A stretch of 33,217 bases of DNA from Nonomuraea turkmeniaca (GTDB lineage: Bacteria > Actinomycetota > Actinomycetes > Streptosporangiales > Streptosporangiaceae): contig NZ_VCKY01000115.1 of the NCBI RefSeq assembly GCF_005889735.1, forward strand, positions 1 to 33,217. The letters are read 5' to 3'. A program made the position numbers and the translations under genes. Within the stretch, counting starts at the first letter, position 1; each line of letters starts with the position of its first letter. Shown here one piece after another: positions 6,545 to 14,637 of this stretch. A model generated the notes under the pieces. That model did no database searches, was not told where the DNA came from, and worked only from the letters and a program-made list of their open reading frames with translations.

Positions 6545-8389
6545 GTGACGAAGCAGGTCCAGCAACTCGACCGCGTGATCATCAGGTTCGCTGGAGACTC
6601 CGGCGACGGCATGCAGCTCACCGGCGACCGCTTCACGGCGGGCACGGCGGAGTTCGGTAACGACCTGTCCACGTTGCCCAACTTCCCGGCTGAGATCCGC
6701 GCGCCCGCAGGCACCCTCCCGGGTGTGTCGAGCTTCCAGCTCCACTTCGCCGACCACGACATTCTCACGCCCGGCGACGCGCCGAACGTGCTCGTGGCCA
6801 TGAACCCGGCAGCGCTCAAGGCCAACCTGGGTGACTTGCCGCGGGGCTCGGACATCATTGCCAACACGGACGAGTTCACCAAGCGCAACCTGCAGAAGGT
6901 CGGCTATGCCGCCAACCCTCTGGAGGACGACTCGCTCAGCGAGTGGCGCGTCCACGCGGTCCCGCTGACCTCGCTCACCGTCAAGGCCCTCGAGGGTTTC
7001 GACCTGTCCAAGAAGGACGCCGAGCGGTCGAAGAACATGTTCGCCCTCGGCCTGCTCAGCTGGCTCTACCACCGGCCGACCGAGCACACCATCAAGTTCC
7101 TCGAGCAAAAATTCGCAAAGAAGCCGGAGATCGCCAAGGCCAACATCGCGGCCTTCCAGGCGGGCTGGAACTACGGCGAGACCACCGAGTCGTTCTCGGT
7201 GTCGTACGAGGTCAAGCCGGCGCAGCTGACGCCCGGCATCTATCGCAATATTTCCGGTAACCAGGCGCTCGCCTACGGCCTGATCGCCGCCAGCGTGCAG
7301 TCCAAGCTGCCACTGTTCCTGGGTTCGTACCCGATCACCCCGGCCAGCGACATCCTGCACGAGCTGAGCAAGCACAAGAAGTTCGGCATCCGTACGTTCC
7401 AGGCCGAGGACGAGATCGCGGGCGTCGGCGCGGCGCTCGGAGCCGCCTTCGGCGGCGCGCTCGGCGTGACCACCACGTCGGGTCCCGGTGTGGCGCTGAA
7501 GGCCGAGACGGTCGGCCTGGCGGTCACCACCGAGCTGCCGCTGATCATCGTGGACGTGCAGCGGGCGGGGCCGAGCACCGGCATGCCGACCAAGACCGAG
7601 CAGACCGACCTGCTGATGGCCATGTTCGGCCGCAACGGCGAGTCCCCGGTCCCGATCGTGGCGCCGATGTCGCCGTGCGACTGCTTCGACGCGGCCATCG
7701 AGGCGGCCCGGATCGCGGTCAAGTACCGCACCCCGGTCATGCTGCTCTCGGACGGCTACCTGGCCAACGGCTCGGAGCCGTGGCGACTGCCCGAAGTTTC
7801 GGACTTGCCAGACATTTCCCAGGAATTTACGACTACTCCGAACGGTGACGACGGCGAGTTCCTGCCGTACAAGCGGGACGCCGAGACCCTCGCCCGCCCG
7901 TGGGCCATCCCGGGCACGGCCGGTCTGGAGCACCGCATCGGCGGCATCGAGAAGGCCGACGGCACCGGCAACATCTCCTACGACCCGGACAACCACGACC
8001 TGATGGTCCGCAGCCGGGCCGCGAAGATCGCCGGCATCGACGTACCCGACCTCGAGGTCGACGACCCCGACGCGGATGCGAAGGTGCTGGTCATCGGCTG
8101 GGGCTCGACGTACGGGCCGATCGCCGCGGCCATCCGGCGGATCAGGAGGAACGGCGGCAAGGCCGCCCAGGCCCACTTCCGCCACCTCAACCCGCTGCCG
8201 GCCAACACCGGCGAGGTGCTCAAGCGTTACGACAAGGTGCTGCTGCCCGAGATCAACCTGGGCCAGCTGGCCCTGCTGCTGCGGGCCCGCTACCTCGTCG
8301 ACGTGATCAGCTACAACCGTGTGCGCGGGCTCCCGTTCAAGGCCGAGGAGCTGGCCGGAGTCATCCAGGACGTGATCGACAGTGACTGA
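6545..8389 (+). CDS. korA: 2-oxoglutarate:ferredoxin oxidoreductase subunit alpha (gamma-alpha fusion)
   Basis: With KorB it converts 2-oxoglutarate and CoA to succinyl-CoA, CO2 and reduced ferredoxin, replacing or supplementing the 2-oxoglutarate dehydrogenase step of the TCA cycle. The 614 residues contain an N-terminal gamma domain (about 5-195, with RFAGDSGDGMQLTGDRF), a pyrimidine-binding alpha domain (about 230-450, with GSYPITPASDILHEL, then FQAEDEIAGVGAALGAA and TTSGPGVALKAE), and a C-terminal domain (about 515-614). This fused layout is usual in actinobacteria. GTG start at 6545 with GAGGAGG eight bases upstream. korB overlaps its 3' end by 8 bp, so the two are translated together. 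Confidence 0.96.
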   Translation: MTKQVQQLDRVIIRFAGDSGDGMQLTGDRFTAGTAEFGNDLSTLPNFPAEIRAPAGTLPGVSSFQLHFADHDILTPGDAPNVLVAMNPAALKANLGDLPRGSDIIANTDEFTKRNLQKVGYAANPLEDDSLSEWRVHAVPLTSLTVKALEGFDLSKKDAERSKNMFALGLLSWLYHRPTEHTIKFLEQKFAKKPEIAKANIAAFQAGWNYGETTESFSVSYEVKPAQLTPGIYRNISGNQALAYGLIAASVQSKLPLFLGSYPITPASDILHELSKHKKFGIRTFQAEDEIAGVGAALGAAFGGALGVTTTSGPGVALKAETVGLAVTTELPLIIVDVQRAGPSTGMPTKTEQTDLLMAMFGRNGESPVPIVAPMSPCDCFDAAIEAARIAVKYRTPVMLLSDGYLANGSEPWRLPEVSDLPDISQEFTTTPNGDDGEFLPYKRDAETLARPWAIPGTAGLEHRIGGIEKADGTGNISYDPDNHDLMVRSRAAKIAGIDVPDLEVDDPDADAKVLVIGWGSTYGPIAAAIRRIRRNGGKAAQAHFRHLNPLPANTGEVLKRYDKVLLPEINLGQLALLLRARYLVDVISYNRVRGLPFKAEELAGVIQDVIDSD

Positions 8390-9428
8390 GCTCTTGAATG
8401 GGAGGGGCCTCAGCCTCGTTCCCAAGACCGATGTGAAGCAGGGTCTGAAGGACTTCAAGTCCGATCAGGAGGTCCGCTGGTGCCCTGGCTGCGGTGACTA
8501 CGCGATCCTGGCCGCGGTGCAGAGCTTCCTGCCCGAGCTGGGGCTCAAGCGCGAGAACATCGTGTTCGTTTCGGGCATCGGGTGCTCGTCGCGGTTCCCG
8601 TACTACCTCAACACGTACGGGTTCCACTCGATCCACGGCCGCGCGCCGGCGATCGCGACCGGGCTCGCCGCGTCGAGGCCCGATTTGTCGGTCTGGGTGA
8701 TCACCGGTGACGGTGACGCGCTGTCCATCGGCGGCAACCATCTGATCCACGCGCTGCGCCGCAACGTCAACCTCAACATCCTGCTGTTCAACAACAGGAT
8801 TTACGGTCTGACCAAGGGGCAGTACTCGCCCACGTCCGAGGTCGGCAAGATCACCAAGTCGACGCCGATGGGGTCGCTGGACAAGCCGTTCAACCCGATC
8901 TCGCTGGCCATCGGCGCGGAGGCGTCGTTCGTGGCCCGCACCATCGACTCCGACCGCAAGCACCTGCAGTCAGTGTTGCGCGAGGCCACCGCGCACCGGG
9001 GCGCGTCGCTGGTGGAGATCTACCAGAACTGCAACATCTTCAACGACAACGCCTTCGAGCCGCTCAAGGACCCGGAGGTCCGTGACGACATCACGTTGCG
9101 GCTGGAGCACGGGCAGCCGATCGTGAGCGCCTCCAAGGCCGTCGTACGCGCCGCGTCGGGGGGCATCGAGGTGGTGGCCCGCGACGGTGTGAGCGAGGAC
9201 GAGATCCTCGTGCACGACGCGCACAACCCGGACCCGTCGATCGCCTTCGCGCTGAGCAGGCTGGACGAGCCGGCGTTCGAGCACGTGCCGATCGGCGTCT
9301 TCCGGAGCGTGGACCGGCCGTCGTACGAGGTGGCCATGGCCGAGCAGATGGAGGAGGCCGTTCAGCAGAAGGGCCCCGGCGACCTGAGCGAGCTGCTGCT
9401 GGGCGGCGACACCTGGCGCATCGGCTAG
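8382..9428 (+). CDS. korB: 2-oxoglutarate:ferredoxin oxidoreductase subunit beta
   Basis: The beta subunit carries thiamine diphosphate and one [4Fe-4S] cluster. In 348 residues: WCPGCGDY gives Cys34 and Cys37, GIGCSSR gives Cys68, and YQNCNIF gives Cys217, a complete cluster set. GDGD (109-112) with N137-N138 and IYGLTKGQYSPTS form the thiamine diphosphate/Mg site. The GTG at 8382 overlaps korA by 8 bp. A strong stem-loop follows the stop. Electrons go to ferredoxin; no ferredoxin gene is in the window. The nearby nuo cluster, which lacks the NADH-oxidising subunits, could be an electron acceptor, but that is inference. Confidence 0.96.
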   Translation: MTELLNGRGLSLVPKTDVKQGLKDFKSDQEVRWCPGCGDYAILAAVQSFLPELGLKRENIVFVSGIGCSSRFPYYLNTYGFHSIHGRAPAIATGLAASRPDLSVWVITGDGDALSIGGNHLIHALRRNVNLNILLFNNRIYGLTKGQYSPTSEVGKITKSTPMGSLDKPFNPISLAIGAEASFVARTIDSDRKHLQSVLREATAHRGASLVEIYQNCNIFNDNAFEPLKDPEVRDDITLRLEHGQPIVSASKAVVRAASGGIEVVARDGVSEDEILVHDAHNPDPSIAFALSRLDEPAFEHVPIGVFRSVDRPSYEVAMAEQMEEAVQQKGPGDLSELLLGGDTWRIG

Positions 9429-9440
9429 TTGGTGATGAGA

Positions 9441-9467
9441 ATGGAGCCGTCGGCCCGACGGCTCCAT
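9441..9467 (+). terminator. Stem-loop terminator after korB
   Basis: ATGGAGCCGTCG (9441-9452) and CGACGGCTCCAT (9456-9467) form a perfect 12-bp stem with a GCC loop, 12 nt after the korB stop. No T-tract follows, which is common in actinobacteria. Being symmetric, it separates the kor operon from the polysaccharide locus. Confidence 0.8.
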
Positions 9468-9489
9468 CTCCCACGGAGGTCAATCCACG

Positions 9490-10413
9490 ATGTCGCATTG
9501 GCCTGAGACCGTGGTGCTGGTGACAGGGGCGGCCGGATTCATCGGCTCGCATCTGGTGAGACGCTTACGAACGCTTGGCGCCCAGGTGCACGCAGTCAGC
9601 CGCCGCCCCCAGCAGTCTCGCCATGGCGAGGTCTGGCACATGGCCCATCTGAGCGACGCCAGTGCGACGACGCGACTCTTCCGCTCGGTACGCCCAAGCC
9701 TCCTGTTCCACCTCGCCGGCGAAGTCACCGGTTCGAGAAGTGACGAAGTCGTCCGTGCCACCCTGGACAACAATGTCATCGGCGGGATCAACGTGCTGGC
9801 CGCCGCCCATGAAGGTGGCGTCAAGACAGTCTTCACCGGCTCCATCGAGGAGCCGCGCCCGGGCAACGACCACGCTCCGCCGTCGTCGGCCTACGCGATG
9901 TCCAAGTGGGCCGCCACCGGCTACGCGCAGCTCTACCACCGGCTCTGGGATCTGCCCGTCACGGTGCTGCGCCCCAGCATGGTCTACGGGCCGGCCCAGC
10001 CCGACACCACCAAGCTCGTGCCCTACGTGACACTCAGCCTCCTCCGGGGCGAGCGCCCGCAGCTCACCACGGCCACCAAGCTCGCCGACTGGATCTACGT
10101 CGACGATGTCGTCGACGCGTTCGTCCTGGCGGGCGAATCCGACAAGGCGATCGGACACACTCTTGATATCGGGACCGGGCTCAAGACCCCGGCCCATGAG
10201 ATCGTCAAGGGGCTTTATCGGATCATCGGCGCCAGCACGACGCCGGAATTCGGAGCGGCCCCTGATCGCCCGCACGATATTACGCAGGTCGGCGATATCA
10301 CGCCTGCCGCGGACCGGCTCGGCTGGAATCCTGTCACGGAATTGGACGACGGGTTGCGCCGAACGGTCGATTGGTACGCGTCGCAAGAACGTCACAAAGA
10401 ATCACACGCTTAG
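9490..10413 (+). CDS. NAD-dependent epimerase/dehydratase, extended SDR family
   Basis: A nucleotide-sugar-modifying enzyme with a Rossmann fold. The nucleotide-binding motif TGAAGFIG spans 12-19 and the catalytic pair is Tyr135/Lys139 (YAMSK), with a TGS near 116-118. The length (307) is typical. GDP- or NDP-sugar 4-reductases and epimerases share this layout, so the exact reaction cannot be read off. GGAGG precedes the ATG. First gene after the kor terminator and 58 bp ahead of a methyltransferase, so these two likely form a small operon at the edge of the polysaccharide locus. Contains one rare TTA leucine codon (HLVRRL region). Confidence 0.85.
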   Translation: MSHWPETVVLVTGAAGFIGSHLVRRLRTLGAQVHAVSRRPQQSRHGEVWHMAHLSDASATTRLFRSVRPSLLFHLAGEVTGSRSDEVVRATLDNNVIGGINVLAAAHEGGVKTVFTGSIEEPRPGNDHAPPSSAYAMSKWAATGYAQLYHRLWDLPVTVLRPSMVYGPAQPDTTKLVPYVTLSLLRGERPQLTTATKLADWIYVDDVVDAFVLAGESDKAIGHTLDIGTGLKTPAHEIVKGLYRIIGASTTPEFGAAPDRPHDITQVGDITPAADRLGWNPVTELDDGLRRTVDWYASQERHKESHA

Positions 10414-10471
10414 CCGCGCGGGCCGAGTTCTGGGAGCATAGGGATACTTATCTGGCCGGAGGAGCCCCTTT

Positions 10472-11128
10472 ATGAGCCGCCTGAACGCCCTGCGCAGTCG
10501 TTTCGTGGACGCTCCCGACTCGCTGGGAGCCAGGGCACGGGCGCGAAGGTGGCAGTGGTTCGCCGACCGGTTCCCGGACCTCGACCAGATGCACGTCCTC
10601 GACCTCGGCGGTACGGCCGGAGCCTGGATGCGCGCTCCGGTCAGGCCGGCGCACGTCCACATCGTCAACCTCGAGCAGCCGCCCGCCGACCTGCCGGCGT
10701 GGCTGCGAGCCGATGTCGCCGACGCCTGCGACCTTCCCGCCGCGATCCGAAGCACGCAGTACGACCTGGCGTTCTCCAACGCGGTGATCGAGCATGTCGG
10801 CGGGCACCAGCGCCGGCAGCAGTTCGCCGACACCGTGCACGAGATGGCCGAGCGACACTGGGTGCAGACGCCCTACCGCTATTTCCCGGTCGAGCCGCAC
10901 TTCCTGTTCCCGGGATTTCAGTTCCTGCCGCTCACCGCACGGACGACGATCCTGCGCCGCTGGCCACTCGTCCACACTCCGACCTCCGACCGGGACGCCG
11001 CCCGCATGATCGCCATGGAGGTCGAGTTGCTCAGTGTGACCGAGATGCGGCACTACTTCCCCAAGTCCCACATCCGCTTCGAACGGCTGGCCGGGCTGGT
11101 GAAGTCGGTCATCGCGATCCGCAACTAG
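10472..11128 (+). CDS. SAM-dependent methyltransferase, class I
   Basis: The 218-residue protein has SAM-binding motif I VLDLGGTAGAW (42-52) and the later block YDLAFSNAVIEHVG (about 97-110), where the acidic/His pair follows strand 4 as in Methyltransf_11-type enzymes. It probably methylates a sugar or a small precursor for the polysaccharide; substrate unknown. GGAGGAG lies ahead of the ATG. Its stop overlaps the convergent beta-helix gene by 4 bp (CTAG). Confidence 0.8.
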   Translation: MSRLNALRSRFVDAPDSLGARARARRWQWFADRFPDLDQMHVLDLGGTAGAWMRAPVRPAHVHIVNLEQPPADLPAWLRADVADACDLPAAIRSTQYDLAFSNAVIEHVGGHQRRQQFADTVHEMAERHWVQTPYRYFPVEPHFLFPGFQFLPLTARTTILRRWPLVHTPTSDRDAARMIAMEVELLSVTEMRHYFPKSHIRFERLAGLVKSVIAIRN

Positions 11129-12624
11129 TCCGCGGCCAGCACGCTCGCGCCGCTGCTCTCCCAGGTGTTGCCCCGCCAGACGTTGCCCGGCCCATCGGAA
11201 TCCCAGTACGACACCGGGCCGGCATAGCCGCCCTTCGGCCACACCCTGCGGCTGAAGACGTTGTCAATCACCTTGATGTTCGAGGACAACCCCTTCCTGC
11301 CGGCGCCCGCGTACAGTGACCAGCCGCCGCCGGCCAGCAGGTTACGCTCCACGGTGACGTTCCGGGTCACGCCGAAGTCCTGAAAGAGCGCGATCGCCCC
11401 GGTCTGGTCGAGCGTATTGACCACGGTGTTGTGCCGGATGATCAACTCGGTGCCGGCGGCCGCGGTGCCGGTTGACATGATCATGTCGGTGTGGTCCTCG
11501 GCGTAGTACTTCGGGTCGTGCACGTAGGAGTCCTCGATCAGTCCTTGGTCGGTGAGGATGCCGTTGGAGATCGTGTGGATGTCCACTCGGCGCACCGTGA
11601 TCATCTTGCCCTGGTTGAGTATGCCGAACTGGGTGCGCCGCTTGCCGTTGCCGAAGATCTCACTGTCCTCGACCTTGAGGCCGGTGAAGCCCGCGCGCTG
11701 GAGGATGCCCCAATAGTCGTCCTGCCCGCGCACACGGGTGTTGCGGATGGTCACATTGTTCGCCTCGACCGTGATGTCGCCGGTCACGTCCCAGCCGTCG
11801 ATGACCTTGCCGTCTTCCCTGATGACAATCGAGCCGGTCTTCTGGACCATCTCGGTGCCGGCGGGAACGCCGGTGTTGCCAGGTCCAGGCCAGCTTCCGC
11901 TCGGCGGCGGGGCGGTCGTCGGCAACCGCGTAGGCGTTGCCGTCGGCGTCTCGGTCGGGGTCTTCGTCGGAGTCGCCGTCGGCGTTCCAGGCGGGGTCTT
12001 CGTCGAAGTCGCTGTGGGAGTCTCGGTCGGGGTCTCGGTCGGGGTCTCGGTCGGGGTCTCGGTCGGGGTCTCGGTCGGGGTCTCGGTCGGGGTCTTCGTC
12101 GGAGTCGCCGTCGGCGTCTCAGACGGGGTCACCGTGGGAGTCGCGGTCGGAGTCCTCGTGGGAGTCACCGTCGGCGTCGTGGTCGGCGTCTTCGTAGGCG
12201 TCACGGTCGGCGTCACGGTGGGGGTCACGGTCGGCGTCACGGTGGGGGTCACGGTCGGCGTCACGGTGGGGGTCACGGTCGGCGTCACGGGCGGGGTCGC
12301 GATCGGCGTCGCCGTCTTGGTCGGCCTGCGCGTCGGCCGCGAGGTCGGCTTCTTGGTGGGCCGTCTGGGCCACCACCAGGGGCCCTTGGTCGTGAGCCTG
12401 CCGGCGCGCGGTTTTTCGGTGGTGGCGCGTGGCCGGGGCCTCTGGCCGGCGGCGGCGTGCGGCGAAGCCGTGGCGCGCGCCACGCTCGCGTCCGTCAGGG
12501 CCGCCTGAGGCTCAAGCACGTCAGAGACGACAATGCCGTATCCGCCCGCCAGCACCGCCACAGTGGATACGCCGGCCAGGGATAACCACCCGGTCCGCCG
12601 CTTGCTCCTTCGATGCCTTGACAC
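11125..12624 (-). CDS. Secreted right-handed beta-helix protein on a long Thr-Pro repeat stalk
   Basis: A surface protein of about 499 residues: basic N-terminus and one hydrophobic helix (about 12-35), then a low-complexity stretch of Thr-Pro repeats (about 85-240), then a C-terminal parallel beta-helix opening with WPGPGNTGVPAGTEM. Repeated N-V-T-I-R-N type rungs (ANNVTIRNTRVRG, SEIFGNGKRRTQFGILNQG) mark the helix. Such folds bind or cleave acidic polysaccharides, but no catalytic residues can be assigned. The GTG at 12624 is chosen because GGAAGGAG stands just upstream. Its C-terminal domain is a close paralogue of the next gene product. Likely tethered by the N-terminal helix, with the stalk crossing the wall. 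Confidence 0.8.
   Translation of the reverse strand: MSRHRRSKRRTGWLSLAGVSTVAVLAGGYGIVVSDVLEPQAALTDASVARATASPHAAAGQRPRPRATTEKPRAGRLTTKGPWWWPRRPTKKPTSRPTRRPTKTATPIATPPVTPTVTPTVTPTVTPTVTPTVTPTVTPTVTPTKTPTTTPTVTPTRTPTATPTVTPSETPTATPTKTPTETPTETPTETPTETPTETPTETPTATSTKTPPGTPTATPTKTPTETPTATPTRLPTTAPPPSGSWPGPGNTGVPAGTEMVQKTGSIVIREDGKVIDGWDVTGDITVEANNVTIRNTRVRGQDDYWGILQRAGFTGLKVEDSEIFGNGKRRTQFGILNQGKMITVRRVDIHTISNGILTDQGLIEDSYVHDPKYYAEDHTDMIMSTGTAAAGTELIIRHNTVVNTLDQTGAIALFQDFGVTRNVTVERNLLAGGGWSLYAGAGRKGLSSNIKVIDNVFSRRVWPKGGYAGPVSYWDSDGPGNVWRGNTWESSGASVLAAD
11930..12360. repeat. Short in-frame repeats encoding the Thr-Pro stalk
   Basis: Two sub-arrays are clear: about six copies of a 12-bp unit (GGTCTCGGTCGG) near 12020-12094, encoding ETPT, and about four copies of a 24-bp unit alternating GTCACGGTCGGC and GTCACGGTGGGG near 12200-12290, encoding TVTP. 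Units are multiples of three, so stalk length can vary without frameshift. Confidence 0.85.
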
Positions 12625-12788
12625 AGGCGACTCCTTCCGATCATGGCCACGCCGAGTCCCCAAGAGGAGACAGTAGCCATACCGGAAGCGCTAAGAGGGA
12701 GTTTTTAACGAAAAGGACACGTTTTCCCCTCAATTCACAAGAGACGCCAACTTCTCCCAGATATCACAGAAAAATCGACAAATGGCGG

Positions 12789-13721
12789 TTATCCAGGAGT
12801 TACCGTCCCACCGTCTTCCCAGGTGTTTCCCCGCCACAGATTTCCGGCTCCGTCATTATCCCAATATGAAACGGGCCCCGCAGATCCCCCCTTGGGCCAC
12901 ACCCTGCGACTGAAGACATTGTCGATCACCTTGATATTCGACGACCTGCCTTTGGCCCCGGCGCCCGCGTACAGCGACCAGCCGCCCCCGGCCAGCAGAT
13001 TGCCCTCCACCGTCACATTCTTGATCACGCCGAAGTCCTGGAACAGCGCGATCGCACCCGTCTGGTCCAGCGTGTTGATCACCGTGTTGTGCCGGATGAT
13101 CAGCTCGGTGCCCGCGGCGGGCGGCCCGGTCGACATGATCATGTCGGTGTGGTCGCCGGAGTAGTACTTCGGGTCGTGCACGTAGGAGTCCTCGACCACA
13201 CCCTGCTGGGTCAGGATCCCGTTGGAGATCGTGTGGATGTCGACCCGGCGCACGGTGATGGTCTTGCCCTGGTTGAGTATGCCGAACTGGGTGCGCTGCC
13301 TGCCGTTGCCGAAGATCTCACTGTCCTCGACCGTCAGCCCGCTGCGCCCCTCGCGCTGGAGGATCCCCCACCACCCCTTGGTGCCGCGGACCCGGGTGTT
13401 GCGGATGGTGACGTTGTCGGCCTCGACCGTGATGTAGCCGGTCACCTCGACGCCGTCGATGACCGTGCCGCTCTTGGTCACCCGGATGGGCCCGGACTTG
13501 CGTAGCTCCAGGCCATTGGGCACGCCCGTGTTGTCCGGCCCCGGCCAATCCTGCTCGGGCGGCTTCGACGGCGGAGGCGAGGCAGGTGGGGCAGGTGGGG
13601 AAGCAACCGTGGCCGGCGGCTGGGTGACGACCGGCTTCTCCTGGGCCCCCGAACTCTGGCACCCGCTCAGCAGCACGATCAGGCCCACGCCGAGACACCA
13701 ACCTCCGACGTACGGCCTCAC
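12789..13721 (-). CDS. Beta-helix lipoprotein, paralogue of the stalked protein
   Basis: A 310-residue lipoprotein: signal peptide with lipobox LLSGC (Cys21), a short Pro/Ala-rich linker (about 30-55), then the same beta-helix domain as the neighbour, from WPGPDNTGVPNGLEL to the C-terminus. The two domains agree at most positions, including the segments SEIFGNG, RRVDIHTISNGILT, SYVHDPKYY and FSRRVWPKGG, so they arose by tandem duplication. The GTG at 13721 overlaps the stop of the upstream oxygenase gene (GTGA), which indicates co-translation. Probably anchored to the membrane and facing the wall. Function is unknown; binding or processing the polysaccharide made by this locus is plausible. 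Confidence 0.82.
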   Translation of the reverse strand: MRPYVGGWCLGVGLIVLLSGCQSSGAQEKPVVTQPPATVASPPAPPASPPPSKPPEQDWPGPDNTGVPNGLELRKSGPIRVTKSGTVIDGVEVTGYITVEADNVTIRNTRVRGTKGWWGILQREGRSGLTVEDSEIFGNGRQRTQFGILNQGKTITVRRVDIHTISNGILTQQGVVEDSYVHDPKYYSGDHTDMIMSTGPPAAGTELIIRHNTVINTLDQTGAIALFQDFGVIKNVTVEGNLLAGGGWSLYAGAGAKGRSSNIKVIDNVFSRRVWPKGGSAGPVSYWDNDGAGNLWRGNTWEDGGTVTPG

Positions 13722-14533
13722 TCGTCCTTGGTCTTCCTATGGGAGACGAGATCAGCGAGTGCAGGCGGCGTCCAACGCTTGGCGACCTGGCGGAGGTTGC
13801 TCTTCCACGCCTCGCCGGGCCGTTGCTTGAACAGCGTGGTGTGGTCGTCGGTGACCTCGTCCTCGGGCCGGCCGTTGGAGTAGTAGTAGAGCGCCATCGA
13901 GCGCCGTGCCCGGTCCGGCGGACAGGTGAGCGGATCAGGATGCCCGTGGTTGGCGTCATCGGTCGTGGCGAACAGCACGAACCTGTTGAAGACCGGGAGG
14001 ATCTTGCCCTCGCACTCGGTCATGTCCTTGTTCCACAACTGCAGGTGCCCGCCGTAGCTCTCCTCCCAGTCCTTGTTGAGGTAGAGCAGGCCGTTGAGCC
14101 GTCGGTCGAGGTTGAGCTTCCGGCTCTTGTTGAAGTCGGCGTGCACCTTGAGGAAGCCACCCGGCCGGATCTGGTGCAGGCCGCCACCCTCGAAGTGCGG
14201 GTCGGAGACCAGTTGCGTGATGCCGGTCAGCCGCTCGAGGAACTCGACGAACACGCCGCTGTTGAACTCCGCCAGCAGGTGCCTGGTGGCCGGTCCCATG
14301 CGCTCGGGGTCGGCCAGCGCCAGCTTCACCTCGCGCGCGGTGTCGAACCGCTGCCAGGTGGCGTCTCGAGGCTCGGGGAACTCCTCGAGGACCGGCTCCA
14401 GCACGTCGGGCGGCAGGAAGTCGTCGATGAACACATGACGGAACGGTGAGGCCGTGCGGAACTGCTCGGAATACTTGTCCGCCAGCGGAAAAAGCTCATC
14501 GCGGCGGAAGGTGAAAGCCTGCAGATCCTGCAT
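13718..14533 (-). CDS. Fe(II)/2-oxoglutarate-dependent oxygenase, prolyl-hydroxylase-like
   Basis: A cytosolic non-haem iron oxygenase of 271 residues, close to the Tpa1/SM-20 type prolyl-hydroxylase family. Iron ligands are His131 and Asp133 (LKVHADFN) and probably His196 (TTDDANHGHPDPL); Arg211 (RARRSMALYYYSN) should bind 2-oxoglutarate. The core FHIDDFLPPDVL-like start is seen as FIDDFLPPDVL (35-45). ATG at 14533 with GGAG upstream and an ECF-like promoter 41 bp before it. It overlaps the beta-helix lipoprotein gene by GTGA. The substrate may be a sugar precursor or a protein; nothing in the sequence decides. Confidence 0.85.
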   Translation of the reverse strand: MQDLQAFTFRRDELFPLADKYSEQFRTASPFRHVFIDDFLPPDVLEPVLEEFPEPRDATWQRFDTAREVKLALADPERMGPATRHLLAEFNSGVFVEFLERLTGITQLVSDPHFEGGGLHQIRPGGFLKVHADFNKSRKLNLDRRLNGLLYLNKDWEESYGGHLQLWNKDMTECEGKILPVFNRFVLFATTDDANHGHPDPLTCPPDRARRSMALYYYSNGRPEDEVTDDHTTLFKQRPGEAWKSNLRQVAKRWTPPALADLVSHRKTKDE

Positions 14534-14573
14534 GAAGTGTGTCTCCGTCTCTACGACACCGGCCCCTACCCCC

Positions 14574-14602
14574 TCATCGCCTCAGCCGTGTCAGCTGTTA
14601 CT
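14574..14602 (-). promoter_or_regulatory. ECF-type promoter for the oxygenase/beta-helix operon (AGTAAC-N17-CGATGA)
   Basis: Minus-strand -35 AGTAAC at 14597-14602, exactly 17 nt, then -10 CGATGA at 14574-14579. Transcription would start near 14567, giving a leader of about 34 nt with a GGAG ribosome-binding site. The -35 is one half of the palindrome GTTACTTGTAAC and abuts the -35 of the divergent promoter. Confidence 0.65.
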
Positions 14603-14631
14603 TGTAACGATCCATTGCCGGGCCACGATGG
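14603..14631 (+). promoter_or_regulatory. ECF-type promoter for the glycosyltransferase/epimerase operon (TGTAAC-N17-CGATGG)
   Basis: -35 TGTAAC at 14603-14608, exactly 17 nt, then -10 CGATGG at 14626-14631. The GTG start of the glycosyltransferase follows 6 nt later, so the message would be leaderless, in line with the lack of a ribosome-binding site. The same hexamer pair with the same spacing occurs at 19114-19142. Confidence 0.7.
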
Positions 14632-14637
14632 CGACAT

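Noticed and set aside
11491..12585. Long plus-strand frames opposite the Thr-Pro stalk
   Set aside because: Valine/glycine or arginine/glycine repeats that mirror the stalk codons; no start signal or family resemblance.
14597..14608. Palindrome as a plain transcription-factor operator
   Set aside because: Each half has a correctly spaced CGAT partner, and three further single copies of TGTAAC with the same partner exist elsewhere, so the promoter reading explains more. Not fully excluded.
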